Positions 21,066 through 32,639 of a stretch of DNA of 64,000 nt are shown in pieces. Source of the stretch: Zygnema cylindricum (taxonomy: Eukaryota > Streptophyta > Zygnematophyceae > Zygnematales > Zygnemataceae); NCBI GenBank assembly GCA_037447655.1, contig JBBHKE010002331.1, forward strand, positions 1 to 64,000. The letters are read 5' to 3'. Made by a program: the position numbers and the translations under genes. The first letter of the stretch is position 1. Each line of letters opens with the position of its first letter. The notes under the pieces are model-generated. The model was not told where the DNA came from. It ran no database searches and worked only from the letters and a program-made list of their open reading frames with translations.

Positions 21066-21594
21066 TAGGAATGTCTCTTTTGGCGTATTATGCCAAAAGA
21101 GTCGATAGATTAACACGTGGGAGGTCTCCAGAGGTCAGCAAATGGAGATGGGACAAATCCATGGCGTTAGATATGGAAGGTACATCAATTTCACTAGTGT
21201 AGTACAGAAGTCGTACAAATCGTACCGCGGCTAATGTACCTTCTCTTGGACGAATTGTACGTTACACCATTTTGATTAGTAGATAGGTCACTATATAGGG
21301 GTTATGAGTAGGACTTTAGAACTTAGGTAGTATTTTAGTACCTCTCTTTCAAAAATCTTGTGCATATATTTGGTGACAATGATCAACCATAATATTGCGC
21401 TCAGGTGAGAGTTTTCATTGATACTTTTTGCAGCGTACTGAAAAGAGTCATGCCTTCAAGAAGTTCAAGTCGGTTTAAGATATTGCTTGCTTGGGTGGTT
21501 GTTATTCTTTTCAAAACCAAAGTCGGTCCGGGATATCTTAAAGATTTAGGTTGAGCTGTGCATTTTGGACGGCAATGGAGCCCCAAGAATTTTA
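21066..21594 (+). repeat. Copia LTR (5' LTR of the gag remnant at 21595)
   Basis: The LTR ends at the primer-site variant GGTTATAAGGCCACC. It has a near-palindrome around TTTTGGCGTATTATGCCAAAA (21077-21097), six GTAC sites at 21180-21260, and a TATA-like CTATATAGGGG at about 21290. The first 170 bp are related to sequence inside the hAT-like elements at 46151-48215 and 60153-61334. The left boundary abuts copia pol on the other strand and the true start may be missing. Confidence 0.65.
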
Positions 21595-22330
21595 GGTTAT
21601 AAGGCCACCCTCTAGGGTGCCCATCTTCGATGGAAAATGGTTTATTTATTAGGAAGCTATAATGAGAGGTGCCTTTGTTGAAAAGGAACTTTGGGGGATA
21701 GTATTGGGGTATGTGAGGTGTCCTTTACCAAATATTGCAGTTCCACTCGGCTTTAGAGGAGCTCGATTCCCATGAGCATCACGGTTGGGTAGAGGAGTAT
21801 CTAGAGACTCTAAGGAAGCTAAGGACGATGGAGAATCTATCATCACGGATGGAGAGAAAGGGAAGGAGAAATCCATATAGGTGGCTATTAGAGCAGCCAC
21901 ACGAATGACAATTGGAGCAATAAAATAACTGGAGCAATAATGTCACCAGCTGTATTGAAAACAACGAATGATCAGCAGGTTTGGTACTTCAAAAAGGAGG
22001 TAGCCAAGCATGATATTTTTAGGAATCTCACTCAAAAAATTACTCTTTCCCTCCTCAACCTAACTTAGAATTCCCTATGGATCAAAATAGGGGTGGAATT
22101 ATTCAATTATTCAGCAACAATAGTTAGCAGATCAAAAACTAAGTGTTTATGTTTACAAAGGTGATAGTATGCTAAATTTTTACTATAATCTTTTTGGACT
22201 TTATATTGAACTTAAGAGTGCAAAAAACGTAGAGACTTAAAAGAGACGGATAACATATAATTCTGTATCCCCCATTGGATTACAAAATTCCGTTTATGAT
22301 ATTAAGCTTCTAGTTAATTTTCAATGGCTC
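21595..22330 (+). pseudogene. Ty1/copia gag remnant
   Basis: It begins at the primer site, then shows RVPIFDGKWFIY, FVEKELWGIVLGYVRCPLP and VWYFKKEVAKHDIFRNLTQK in broken frames, collinear with the gag of the 6.7-10.9 kb element (RVPMFDGKDFTYW, LFEKHLWGIVSGQVRCPPP, IWEYKNTIAKHLILRYV). Stops are frequent. It ends near 22330 where an inverted LTR piece starts. Confidence 0.75.
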
Positions 22331-22339
22331 CTTTGCTCG

Positions 22340-22985
22340 CCTAGCTACTTCCACCTTGGCAAGCAAAGTTTAAAGATGACTACACCCTTGTTTAGTTTGG
22401 ACTCCTCTGAGTTCAAAGTAAAAGAAATCTCTTAAAACGCCTAACCAGGCGATTGATTATTTTGTTGTACACAGACTCTCTCGGAGAGAGGAGGCTACCT
22501 ACCAAATTGACAAAGTCTTAAACCCCTCTCTAAACCCTTATATACTGTTGTACAACACGAATCACTAGACTGTATCGTACAAGAAGGTACTGGTCTTGTG
22601 GTACCTTTTGTACGGTCAAGGTACGGCTTAGCCATGATGAGGACATCTATTACTTTAAGACTTGTCTTGATGCTCTACGGTGATTCCGCAATACAATTAC
22701 GCTGCACCACGTATCATCCAATAACGTAATGTCCACAAATGGCCAAAAATGCCTTTCCGTGATGTCAGCTTTGAATAATAGCCGTCTGATGCAATCCGAC
22801 TTTTGATGTCGTTGTTAAAGCAAATGTTGCTTTGAATAATAGCCGTCTGATGCAATCCGACTTTTGATGTCGCTGTTAAAGCAAATGTCCGATTCATTTA
22901 TTTAGTGCGATATCGGTTGGCATACGAAATTCTTTCTTATTCTATGTGATATTTCTTGGATACCTACTTAATCAGTTTAATCTCC
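22340..22985 (-). repeat. Copia LTR fragment, inverse orientation, with 61-bp duplication
   Basis: Collinear with the LTR at 6684-7775: CCACCTTGGCAAGCAAAG, a block like ACTACACCCTTGTTTAGTTTGG, then CTCTCTCGGAGAGAGG and a GTAC-rich zone (22575-22635). A 61-bp unit beginning TTGAATAATAGCCGTCTGAT is directly repeated at 22771 and 22832. The ends are not defined. Confidence 0.65.
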
Positions 22986-24441
22986 ATGTATCTCTTTAAG
23001 TAGCTATCTAACCCTATATATCCCTGCACAATTTCTAGACAATAGGAGAAGGTTCCATGGCTCGTAATGTGACAGGCTTCACTTGTAAAGCCATGTCGTA
23101 TAATGGTCGTGCAAGAAGTACAACGGCCACTATACTATCTTTTACTATACAATATTCCTACAGGTTTATGGTTTAGTAGTAGGTAAGTGTGAGTAGGCAC
23201 ACTAGGACTTAGGGCCAGTCCCCATGTGTTCAAGTAAGGGTTTTTTTTTCGTCGTTTTCACAGAAAATGGGACTTCCAACGAGAAAATATTACGCCGTAC
23301 GAAAAATGGACAAAAACACAAGTACATTTTTGCGTCATCTTGGAACTTAGAAGGTACGGCAATTTGGCGTTATTTTCATCGCGACCCACTTCTAGCTCAT
23401 CTTCACACTTGCACTGGAATCAAATCGCGATCTGATTTTTTTCAAAATACTACCCTATTGACGAATAGAAAACCTAGATTGCACGCGTCAAACGTTTTCA
23501 AAAATTTTTGCACGAAGGAAAGTACACGCTACTTTTTTCATTGCTCGTCACGCGCATGCACATAAAAAAATGACAAACATGTACGGAAAACATTTTGCAG
23601 GGGTGCAGGGGTCTTGGACTTCCACTTTCGTTCATGGGACCTTTGCAAAATTTTACGTCGTCCTCGTCTCTCCCCTTATTTGTCACTCGACCACTCCTAT
23701 TTCTCTCTTATTTACACAGGATGCAGCAATAATAGTATCAAATGAAAGATATACTTTTTTTCTTTTTTTTGGAATATTTTTGGTCTAAGTTTGATGGCAT
23801 ATCGAATGATAAAAGATAAAAAAATGAAATCGGAAAACCATGGCGGAAAATGTACCTACTGATGACATCACATGGCAGCATGACTTCGTTATGTCACAAA
23901 ACCCTGAACATCTACAACGTCACAAAAACCTCGACGTCTACAACCGTCGCCTTTTTTGTAGACGTCACCAATTTTACGAAGTTTCGTAGTCGTCTACATT
24001 TCGTTTCGTAGACTGTCACACATTTTGTAGACGTCTACAACTATCACATATTCGAAGTAATGAATGTGCAAGTAACGATTGACATACACACACTTTGAAA
24101 AGTACACCGTAAAATCTGCGCTAAAATCCAAAGTAACGTTTCAAAGTTTTGGTTACATGGGGACACGCCCTTAGTAAAATTCAACCACCTCTCTCTCAAA
24201 GAGCTTGTACCTATAAAGGTCGATTTTTTACCGTGAATAAGTTAGTACACAGAGAGAAAATTGACTAATTCTTTTTGCGTTTGGCTCAAGGGAGTCAGGC
24301 CCTCACAAGGGTGAGGGTGGTCCAATATTTTGTGTGCCTCGGTGGCACTTATTCAGTGGGAAAGTGGAAGGGGCAAATACTATCCTAGAGGCTTTACATA
24401 GGTCGCATACTATATGGATTAATGGAGGCCAAAGAGTTTCA
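22986..24441 (+). repeat. Copia LTR split by a PIF-like element
   Basis: The LTR runs from about 22986 to 23211 and resumes at 24171-24441. Removing the insert restores AGGACTTAGTAAAATTC, which aligns with other LTRs (AGGACTTAGAAAAAATTC at 15308). Stem-loop CCCTCAC AAGG GTGAGGG is at about 24300-24318. The LTR ends AGAGTTTCA before the primer site GGTTATGGGTCTACC. No B box was found. Confidence 0.7.
23212..24170. mobile_element. PIF/Harbinger-like element (family A), complete
   Basis: A 959-bp element with ends GGGCCAGTCCCCATGTG and ACATGGGGACACGCCC is flanked by TTA at 23209-23211 and 24171-24173. The 3-bp TTA duplication and the GGG-starting termini fit PIF/Harbinger. The inverse copy 44244-45213 matches over its full length. 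It has a palindromic centre (AATCGCGATCTGATT, near 23424). There is no transposase; the 113-residue frame at 23224-23565 includes the terminus and is not a gene. Confidence 0.85.
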
Positions 24442-25914
24442 GGTTATGGGTCTACCCTCTAGGGTGCCCGTATTTAATGGATCAAGCTTTCTTTTTTAGG
24501 AGATGATGATGGAAGGAGCTCTCTTTGAAAAGCATCTATGGGACATAGTGTCTGGACATATTTGATGCCCATCACCACTAAGGCTTGGAGGAGCATATAT
24601 TTCTAGTGCCTCCACAACTACAACAGCCAGAACATTTGCCATCATCACTGAAGATAGTGAGGAAAGGGAGGAAATTCTCAAAGATGGAGAAAAATGAGGA
24701 GTCACATATCAGAGAACTCCACTGTCGAGGACGATATCAGCAGCAACGAGGACGATATCAGCAGCAACTTCACTGGCGGTGGTGGGAGGGAGTCAGACCG
24801 AAGGTTCAAAGTATGAAAAGATACACTATAAAGACATCGTTGCTAAACACTTAATTCTTAAGAGTGTAGTGAAGGGCATTGTTATTCCCCTTATGAAATT
24901 CATATCTTCTTTTCAGATTTGGGATTCAATAGTAAACAAAATATTGAAGTGGGTCATTGCAGCAATTGCAGCTGGCAAAAAATAAGATATAAGCTTATAC
25001 TTACAAGGGAAGAAGTATGAACGATTGTTGCAATGACTTAGGAACCTCATTTGGAGAACTAGAGAATGCACGAAATTCATGGTTAGGGAGACAAAGAGTG
25101 AAAATATTGACGATTAAATTACATGAAAAATATGAGAATGTAATAATTAAAATGCAGGATATAGGTGATAGCAATTAGAATTGGGAGTATACAGTGGGAA
25201 TGTTGTTAGTGAAAGAAAATACAAGAAAACTAGGGAGAGGAAGTCTGAGTGTGCAAACACTAACTGTTGGATCTGATTGGCGGAAGCGTGATGAGCAAAA
25301 AGGAATGGATCTTTATCAAAGTTTTGGTGGAAGAGGAGAAGAAAATGGCATATTTGACCGACAAGGGAGAGGAGCTCCACAAGGTGGATTAGGCCACATC
25401 TGCAAAAAACCATGACACTATATGGTAGATAGTGTCAGGCTTGCAGATCTCCGACGCAAAGATGGACAAGGAATCTCAAGGGATGGTGGAAAGAAAAAGG
25501 CTTTTACTGACTCAGGTTCATGAAGACCAACAAGAGGAACTAACCGAACCAGAAGAGGGACTTGAGGAGCTCCTCCTCAACCCATAGACCATTGAAAAGC
25601 ATGCCAACGTTCCACGGAAACATAAGTGTGCTTTCTGATATAAGAGGGATCCACACGAGGATGTGTGGATCATTGACTCAGGGGCCTCCATACATATGTG
25701 GAAGGGTAAGAGGTGGTTCACTAAATTGAGGAATATTCTAATTGTTGAGATATAAAATGGAGATGGTAGAGTAGAAACCACAAGTCTTGTTGGATCTGTT
25801 GATTTAAGGGTTTTAGTTGATGGGAAGGTTTTAATTGTAACACTCTCAGATGTTCTGTACATTCCACAGTTCAGTAAGAATTTAATCTCTGTACTAGATG
25901 ACAAAGAGTTTTAA
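24442..25914 (+). pseudogene. Ty1/copia gag and protease remnant
   Basis: From the primer site: RVPVFNGSSFLF, MMMEGALFEKHLWDIVSG, YKDIVAKHLILKSVVKGIVI, IWDSIVNKI, YTVGMLLVKENTRKLGRGS and DWRKRDEQKG (gag), a decayed zinc-knuckle tail (GLGHICKKP), then VWIIDSGASIHMWKGKRWFT (protease active site DSG) and VLYIPQFSKNLISVL (protease end). Stops and frame changes occur throughout. The gag middle has an extra repeat of GGACGATATCAGCAGCAAC (24730-24768). It ends near 25914. Confidence 0.85.
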
Positions 25915-26640
25915 AAGAGGAACTAGGAAAAGAATATGTTGGTTTGAGACAACTGCTGGAACTGAAGACGATGAGATTGCAGGTGCAGTCATCTTAGAGT
26001 GAAATTAATTAAGAAGCTTTCACTAAAACTCGTCTGAAAAATAACTTCAACAGTTGATAATTCACAAATCAGAGACAGAATAGCTCAGCAAATCTATTAC
26101 AATGTTGATAACAATAAGAAGAACACACATACAAAATTACACATAATTTTGCCAACAAATGAGAGAGTTTTTCTCAGACAAAATTACCAAAAACAACATG
26201 TACAGTTTTTGATATAAAATGTTCCTAACTCAAAAATGACTAAGTCTTATACACTGAAGCTTCACTACTGAATGTATGGAGGTATACCAACTGTACAATT
26301 AACAATTTAACACTATTAATACTGTGTGTATATCCTAATACATAAGGAATGTCATAGTCAGTTTAATCTACGCTATTAACTTAAATGCTAAACGACAAGC
26401 GTTTCTGTTGTTTTGGAAAAGTTAGTTTCATGCGTATGCGCCGTTTCGTGCGTACTTGACGCGATTTGTAATGCGTAAGTACTCATTGAATTTATTGTTG
26501 AGGTTGGAATGGATTTACGAATTGGGGGAGAGAACATACTAATTGCTTTTGGGACGTACGAATGGATAAATTGTGTGACGCGAACCATCGCACGTAATTC
26601 TGGAATGCGTTGGAGAAATGGACGGAAGCGATCCGATGTT
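25915..26640 (-). repeat. Copia LTR-like and dispersed repeat sequence
   Basis: 26120-26400 is related to 16270-16560 (same orientation; family F LTR). 26400-26590 matches the reverse complement of 16940-17100. The two blocks are thus rearranged relative to the 16-17 kb locus. The 25915-26120 stretch has no recognisable feature. Confidence 0.45.
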
Positions 26641-27146
26641 AAATATTCTAAATAATTTAAATTGTACGCTCGCCGTACAGAACATAACGCGACAGGCGGT
26701 CATTTATGAAAAATAACGTTGTCGCTACTTAGAATCTATTTTGGACAAGTGTACCTTTATTTTGTCTGTAGCATTTATGGTGAAGGACGCGGTTTTGGGA
26801 AGGTATGTTTTGGAGGGTACGATTTCATTTCGGCAAGTGGTTCGTGGTACATTTTTGAGGGCGGACGGCGTCCGCCAATATTTTGAGGATGTATTATCGA
26901 GTGGACTGTACGTACATGATGTCGGTTTAATACGTGAATTTGTTTGCAAGTGATCAAGCAAGCTAACATTTAGTGGCCGGATTTTGCGGGCGCGTAAATC
27001 ACACATTGTTTATTTTTGGATCTCCCGGATGATTTGAAGAATTTCGCGGACTCACGTTGACTTACTCTGAATACGATCTTGTGTCCATTGTAAGTATTTG
27101 GAACAATAATGATTTTTCTTTTGCGTATCAGTAAATAAGTGATAAC
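26641..27146. other. Unassigned region with a 70-residue open frame
   Basis: The plus frame 26741-26953 (MVKDAVLGRYVLEGTISFRQ, then VVRGTFLRADGVRQYFEDVL) looks protein-like but matches no family I can name and has overlapping minus-strand frames. Just before the next element, GTAAATAAGTGATAACTTA precedes its insertion site. Confidence 0.3.
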
Positions 27147-27149
27147 TTA

Positions 27150-27960
27150 GGGTATTTTCGCATGTGCTAAAATTACAATTATTTTTCTGTCCTTTTCCTC
27201 CATAACTTAGAAAAAAACGAGAAAATCCGGAACAGTACCAAAAAATAGAAATTACAACGGTACAAGTCGCGTTCCTTTGAAACTTTTTAGGTACAGTAGT
27301 TTGTCGTCTAGAGCGATACAATTTTTCGTTTAGCGCATTTCGACCCACTTTCGCGTCCTTTCAACACATGTTCAAACTTTACATCAAATCACCTCGCGAG
27401 GTGATTTGAAATAAAGTCCAATAAGGTGAGCGAATATGCAAACACTGTCGCACGTGTCTGAAGTTTTTTACATTTTTTGTGCGCGGAGTACCAAAAAAAA
27501 ACACACTGCACATTTCCAGCCTGTGTTTAATGTTTTGCGTGCGCCCATCCGTACAGGGGCCGTCTCCCACAAAAACACGTGTCTTCACACATACGGCATA
27601 TGAAAAATATTGGCTACCTGTCGGCAAGTAGGAAGACGATAAACGAAACCGCAAATTTTGTTCGACAGCGAAAGGTATTTTAGGGTTTCGACACGTCGAC
27701 AATGTGGGGTACAGACATTACGAAGTCAAAAAAATTGTACAGCTTGTGGAGAGACGCCTCAAATTGAAGCCGAGTGGAAGTTTCACCTCATTTTGTGTAC
27801 CACTTCATCTGTCATATTGTTTCGTTCACGTCTACGTAAGTCACTTTTTTAAGTAGCAAGTTATTTGCGTTAACATCCGAATGCTTTAAAATCTGTACGG
27901 AGAATCTTTGCTAAAAAACAAAGTAGCAAGACTAAGTTTTGGCTACATGCGAAAATACCC
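27150..27960. mobile_element. PIF/Harbinger-like element with perfect 16-bp inverted ends
   Basis: The ends are GGGTATTTTCGCATGT and ACATGCGAAAATACCC, perfectly inverted over 16 bp, with TTA at 27147-27149 and 27961-27963. Length is 811 bp. A 24-bp perfect palindrome centred on CACCTCGCGAGGTG lies at 27385-27408. The open frames are short and give no transposase. The older relative is at 2667-3505. Confidence 0.88.
27385..27408. repeat. Perfect palindrome in a PIF-like element
   Basis: AATCACCTCGCGAGGTGATT with two more matching bases on each side. Related centres occur in sister elements: around CCTCGAGG at 5183-5207, AGATCGCGATTTGATT near 44993-45010, and CACCTCGCGAG at 2854. A conserved centre suggests a function or origin of these elements by inverted duplication. 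Confidence 0.7.
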
Positions 27961-28009
27961 TTAGTCAGTTTCTATTTAAGTGATCATCATTTAGGGTAAG
28001 GATAGCTTA

Positions 28010-30245
28010 GGGTACGACCCCATGTAGTTGTAACTTAGCGTACTTACTTTGTATTTTAGCGCGCATCCGGCGGACCCGTATTTCAATTGTCTCTATGTGT
28101 TCACTCCAAATTTTAACTGAAGTATGTCACAATTGTATACGTCAACAACGCCCGTGACGGCTATCAACGTGTACAATTTGTGATAACGCACCGGATTGTT
28201 AAAAATTGTTTGAGACGTCGCAAAAATGTTCGTGACATTTTGTAGACACCTATATTTCCAAGTTCCAACCCCTCTGTCCATGGATGCTTTCCATGGCTGA
28301 AGAAGTGACGTTTCCCCTGCCTTCCTTGTCCGGTTACCTCTTTAAAAATTTCTTCGCGCTTTGAATCTCTATTTGATCTCCCTTCCTCAAACATCTGCAC
28401 GCTGCAGAATGAGGTAAGGAAAGCAAAGGAGGTAAGATGTTAAGGAAGCAATTTCCCCTCCAATTCCACTTTGGCATCCACAAGGTTGTTGTTATTAAGC
28501 GGTTGTAGGCTTTCACAACGACTACGCTAAAATTGCTATTAGTCTCGTTTGAATTTGATGGCATTAGAAAGTTCCTAGTTAGCTCCCAGTTTGGAAGCAC
28601 AGGAGAAGGTCAGAATGTTTTATGTTGCAGCTATCGGTTTGACAGTCATTTGATAAGGAACATTAAATACTTACGTCATATTTTGATCTTCCGCAGTGTT
28701 TCGGATGAATTCCACTAACTTAATGTTGTTGGTAATGAGATATTTTCTTGATATTTTTTGTTTGTTTTTTTTTTAGGGTTTCCTTGGGCACTGGAACCTG
28801 AATAAATACTAATCTACATACTGAATTGGACACCGGACTGAATACTGAATTTATAATCGAGCTGAATATTGAATCGACTAGTGAACAAAACAGTGAACTG
28901 ATTAATACTGAACTGAAAAATGAACTCAATATTGCAGTGAATATTTAACTGAATAATATAAAGGACACTCTACTGAAACACAACAAAGTATTGAATTGAA
29001 AACTGAAATGAATATTAACGTCATACCGAACTGCTTACTTATTAGGAAACTGAACTAGATACTAACTAAGTACTGAATCAAATACTAAACTGGTTATTGA
29101 ACTGAAAGCTGAACTCGAAAACTGAACAAAATGTTTAACAGGAAACCTAGCCAAATATTACAGTGGATACTTAACTGGAAACTATATTACATACTCAATT
29201 GGAAATATACTGAAATAACTGAACTAGATACTGAACGAAGTACTGAGTCAAATTATTGAACTGAACGCTGAACTCGAAAACTGAAAAAAATATTTAACAG
29301 GAAACCTAACCAAATGTTACAGTGGATACTGAACTGAATATTGTATTACATATTCAATTAGATACTGTGTTACATATTCAATTGGAAATATACTGAAATG
29401 AGGATTGAAGTAATACTTGAACAAAATATTTAACAGAATACCGAATTGAAAAAATACAAAACAGAATAATTAACTGAATTTTGCACTAAATACTGAACTC
29501 AATAATATACAAGATACTCAACTGGAACAAATTCTGAATATCTGAATTTAATTCTTTAACTTGATACCAAGTGAATACTAATTTGGAAACTTAACAAGAT
29601 ACTGAATTGAGTATTGAAGCGATATTCTAGTTGGATATTGAGCTGAAAACTTAAGTGGTGACTACACTAAATATTTAACAGAATACCAAACTGAATTAAA
29701 TTCTTTGCGAAGCATCGATCTGCCCCCTGCCCTTAAAGCTAACTTGTAGCAGAATGCGAAATGGTGTCGTTTGAAGGGGTGGATGGGACAAAAGGTGACA
29801 GTGGAGTTGAGGGCGAGGAGAAGTGGCGCCTTGGCAGATTTTTCACCTTCTGTCAAAGGGCACTGCAGCTTCGAGACCCCCTGCAAAAAAAAACCGTACA
29901 AAGTGCATGCGGACAAAAACCAACAACCCTGTACTTTTTTTTTCGCCAAAATTTTTTGAAAACTTTTCACACGTGGGAAAATGTCTTCCTATTGGTGTTA
30001 ACGGTTTTACTTAGCGTAAAACATATTGCCGATGTTGTTTATGAAAATTTTGAAGATGACGTGACAGTAGGTCGAAAAAACGAAAGACGACAAATTTTCG
30101 TACAACCTAAGTTCGAGAATGACGCAAATTGTACGCTACAAATTTGCGATTTCTTCGTACGGTCGCAACTTAGGTAGTACGACGCTAAGCTATAAAGGAA
30201 AACGACAGAAAAAAAACCCGAACTTAGCCACATGGGGCCGCAGCC
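28010..30245. mobile_element. PIF/Harbinger-like element (family B) carrying an ACTGAA-rich insert
   Basis: The left end TTA/GGGTACGACCCCATGTAG and right end CCACATGGGGCCGCAGCC/TGA are inverted relatives. The outer parts match the 776-777-bp family-B copies at 35221-35997 and 41982-42757. The longer middle (28270-29750) includes a block identical or nearly so to 31370-31865 and a degenerate ACTGAA repeat. 28300-28720 has open frames on both strands (61 residues plus, 88 minus) with no recognised domain; it could be captured host sequence. Confidence 0.75.
28790..29700 (+). repeat. Degenerate TACTGAACTGAA repeat
   Basis: About 900 bp consist of variants of ATACTGAA, AACTGAA and TATTGAA in irregular succession, preceded by a T-run and AG that resembles a splice acceptor (28772-28783). 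The same block recurs in the sister element at 31865-32620, so it moves with the element. It is not a simple microsatellite: spacing varies and the units are often 9-12 bp. Confidence 0.7.
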
Positions 30246-30248
30246 TGA

Positions 30249-31077
30249 GTTTTTTGTGATGGCACACACAGCATAGGTGTTATTACGTATCGTAAAAAAG
30301 GGGAAAGATTTTGAAGAGGAGGAATATCAATATATGTGATTTTCTTTGTGGTATGGAATAGCATATAGGCATTTAAATACGATGAAAGCATAGGATTTAT
30401 TATTTTATTTCATGAAGTCGAGTTTTCGTCGACCGTGACAGCCAGAAACCCTAAAAGTCGAAGCGCGGGCGTCCGTACAAACTGCGACCGTTGACGTCCC
30501 TTCGTCGAAACCGGCGGCAAAAATGAAAAATGCATCCGCTTCCAAGGGGATATTGTACTTTTCTCATGAACGTGTGTACGGATGTAGACATCATTCGTAC
30601 GGAACTGGTAAAGAGTTGACGACAAATTTTGTTGAGTCGACTTTCAGCCAACAAATAACTGAACAAGTGCAGCGGTTCGACATAGAAGCAGTATTACGCA
30701 GTAAAGCGCGCTACGCTGTTACTTTAGAGTATACGGGATCGCATAAACGACAAATTTCGAGGGTAAAAGAACTAAACAAGCCAGTGGAGCATAGAAACGT
30801 GGGAATGCGTAAGAGCCATGCTACGAGTCTCTGGCCTGTTACTGAGACTGTAACTGGATCGTGGAAATGGAGGATTCTAAAGTTGACACGTCGGCCTATT
30901 TCTGAGCGTCTAACTGAAACAGAAATTATAGATTTCAGAGCAAGCTCGCCTTCATCTGGCCCGATTATAAAACTCCAGTTTAAACTTTGGTTCCGTCGGG
31001 AAGTTTCTGTAATTGTACGGAAATATTACTGGCTGTGACATAGGACTACAACTTACGGGCCATCGAGTGTCTGTAAC
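30249..31077. other. Sequence between two family-B elements with a 171-residue open frame
   Basis: The plus frame 30523-31038 encodes a basic protein (VYGCRHHSYGTGKELTTNF ... QQITEQVQRFDIEAVLRSKA ... GSWKWRILKLTRRPISERL). I recognise no family, and no intron or promoter signal is clear. A minus-strand frame overlaps its first 100 bases. It is the longest unexplained frame in the window outside retroelements; it may be a gene, a captured fragment or chance. Confidence 0.3.
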
Positions 31078-31864
31078 TTAGGGTACGGCCCCATGTAGAT
31101 GAAACTTAGCGTACTTACTTTGTATTTTAGCGCGGATCCGGGGGACCCAGATTTCAAGTGTCTCTGTGTTGATTGTGTTCACTCCAAATTCTAACTTAAA
31201 CATGTGACGATTGTACACGTCGACAACGCCCGTGACGGCTGTCAACATGTACAATTTGTGATGACGCACCGGATTGTTAAAAATTGTTTGAGGCGTCGCA
31301 AAAATTTTCGTGACATTTTGTAGACACCTATCTTTCCAAGTTCCAACCCTCTGTCCATGGATGCTTTCCATGGCTGAAGAAGTGACGTTTCCCCTGCCTT
31401 CCCTGTACGGTTGCCTCTTTAAAAATTTCTTCGCGCTTTGAATCTCTATTTGACCTCCCTTCCTCAAACATCTGCACGCTGCAGAATGAGGTAAGGAAGC
31501 AAATGAGGTAAGATGCTAAGGAAGCAATTTCCCCTCCAATTCCACTTTGGCATCCACAAGGTTGTTGTTATTAAGCGGTTGTAGGCTTTCACAACGACTA
31601 CGCTAAAATTGCTATTAGTCTCGTTTGAATTTGATGGCATTAGAAAGTTCCTAGTTAGCTCCCAGTTTGGAAGCACAGGAGAAGGTCAGAATGTTTTATG
31701 TTGCAGCTATCGGTTTGACAGTCATTTGATAAGGAACATTAAATACTTACGTCATATTTTGATCTTCCGCAGTGTTTCGGATGAATTCCACTAACTTAAT
31801 GTTGTTGGTAATGAGATATTTTCTTGATATTTTTTGTTTGTTTTTTTTTTAGGGTTTCCTTGGG

Positions 31865-32620
31865 CACTGGAACCTGAATGAATACTGATCTACATACTGA
31901 AGTGGACACCGGACTGAATACTGAATTTATAATCGAGCTGAATATTGAATCGACTAGTGAACAGAGTAGTGAGCTGATTAATACTGAACTGAAAAATGAA
32001 CTATATATTGCAGTGAATATTTAACAGAATAATGTAAAGGACAATCTACTGAAACACAACAAAGTATTGAATTGAAAACTGAAATGAATATTAACCTAAT
32101 ACCGAACTGCATACTTATTAGGAAACTGAACTAAGTACTGAATCAAATACTAAACTGGTTATTGAACTGAAAGCTGAACTCGAAAACTGAACAAAATGTT
32201 TAACAGGAAACCTAACCAAATATTACAGTGGATACTGAACTGAATATTGTATTACATATTCAATTGGATACTGTATTACATATTCAATTGGAAATATACT
32301 GAAATGAGGACTGAAGTGGTACTTGAACAAAATATTTAACAGAATACCGAACTGAAATAAATACAAAACAGAATAATGAACAGAATTTTGCACTAAATAC
32401 TGAACTCAATAATATACAAGATACTCGACTGGAACAAATTCTGAATATCTGAATTTAATACTTTAACTTGATACCAAGTGAATACTAATTTGGAAACTTA
32501 ACAAGATACTGAGCTGAGTATTGAAGCGATATTCTAGTTGGATATTGAAAACTGAAGTGGTAACTCAACTAAATATTTAACAAAATACCAAACTGAATTA
32601 AATTCTTTGCGAAGCATCGA
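31865..32620 (+). repeat. Second copy of the degenerate ACTGAA repeat
   Basis: Collinear with 28790-29700 but shorter by roughly 150 bp through internal deletions (for example a unit missing near 32120). Most unit variants are shared in order, so it was copied as part of the element rather than expanded separately. Confidence 0.7.
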
Positions 32621-32639
32621 TCAGAATTTTTCACTTTAT

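Noticed and set aside
23224-23565. 113-residue frame as a transposase
   Set aside because: It begins inside the terminal inverted repeat, has no DDE motif, and sister copies do not preserve it.
26741-26953. Named small protein gene
   Set aside because: Protein-like but no recognised motif, overlapping opposite-strand frames and no gene context; kept only as part of an unassigned region.
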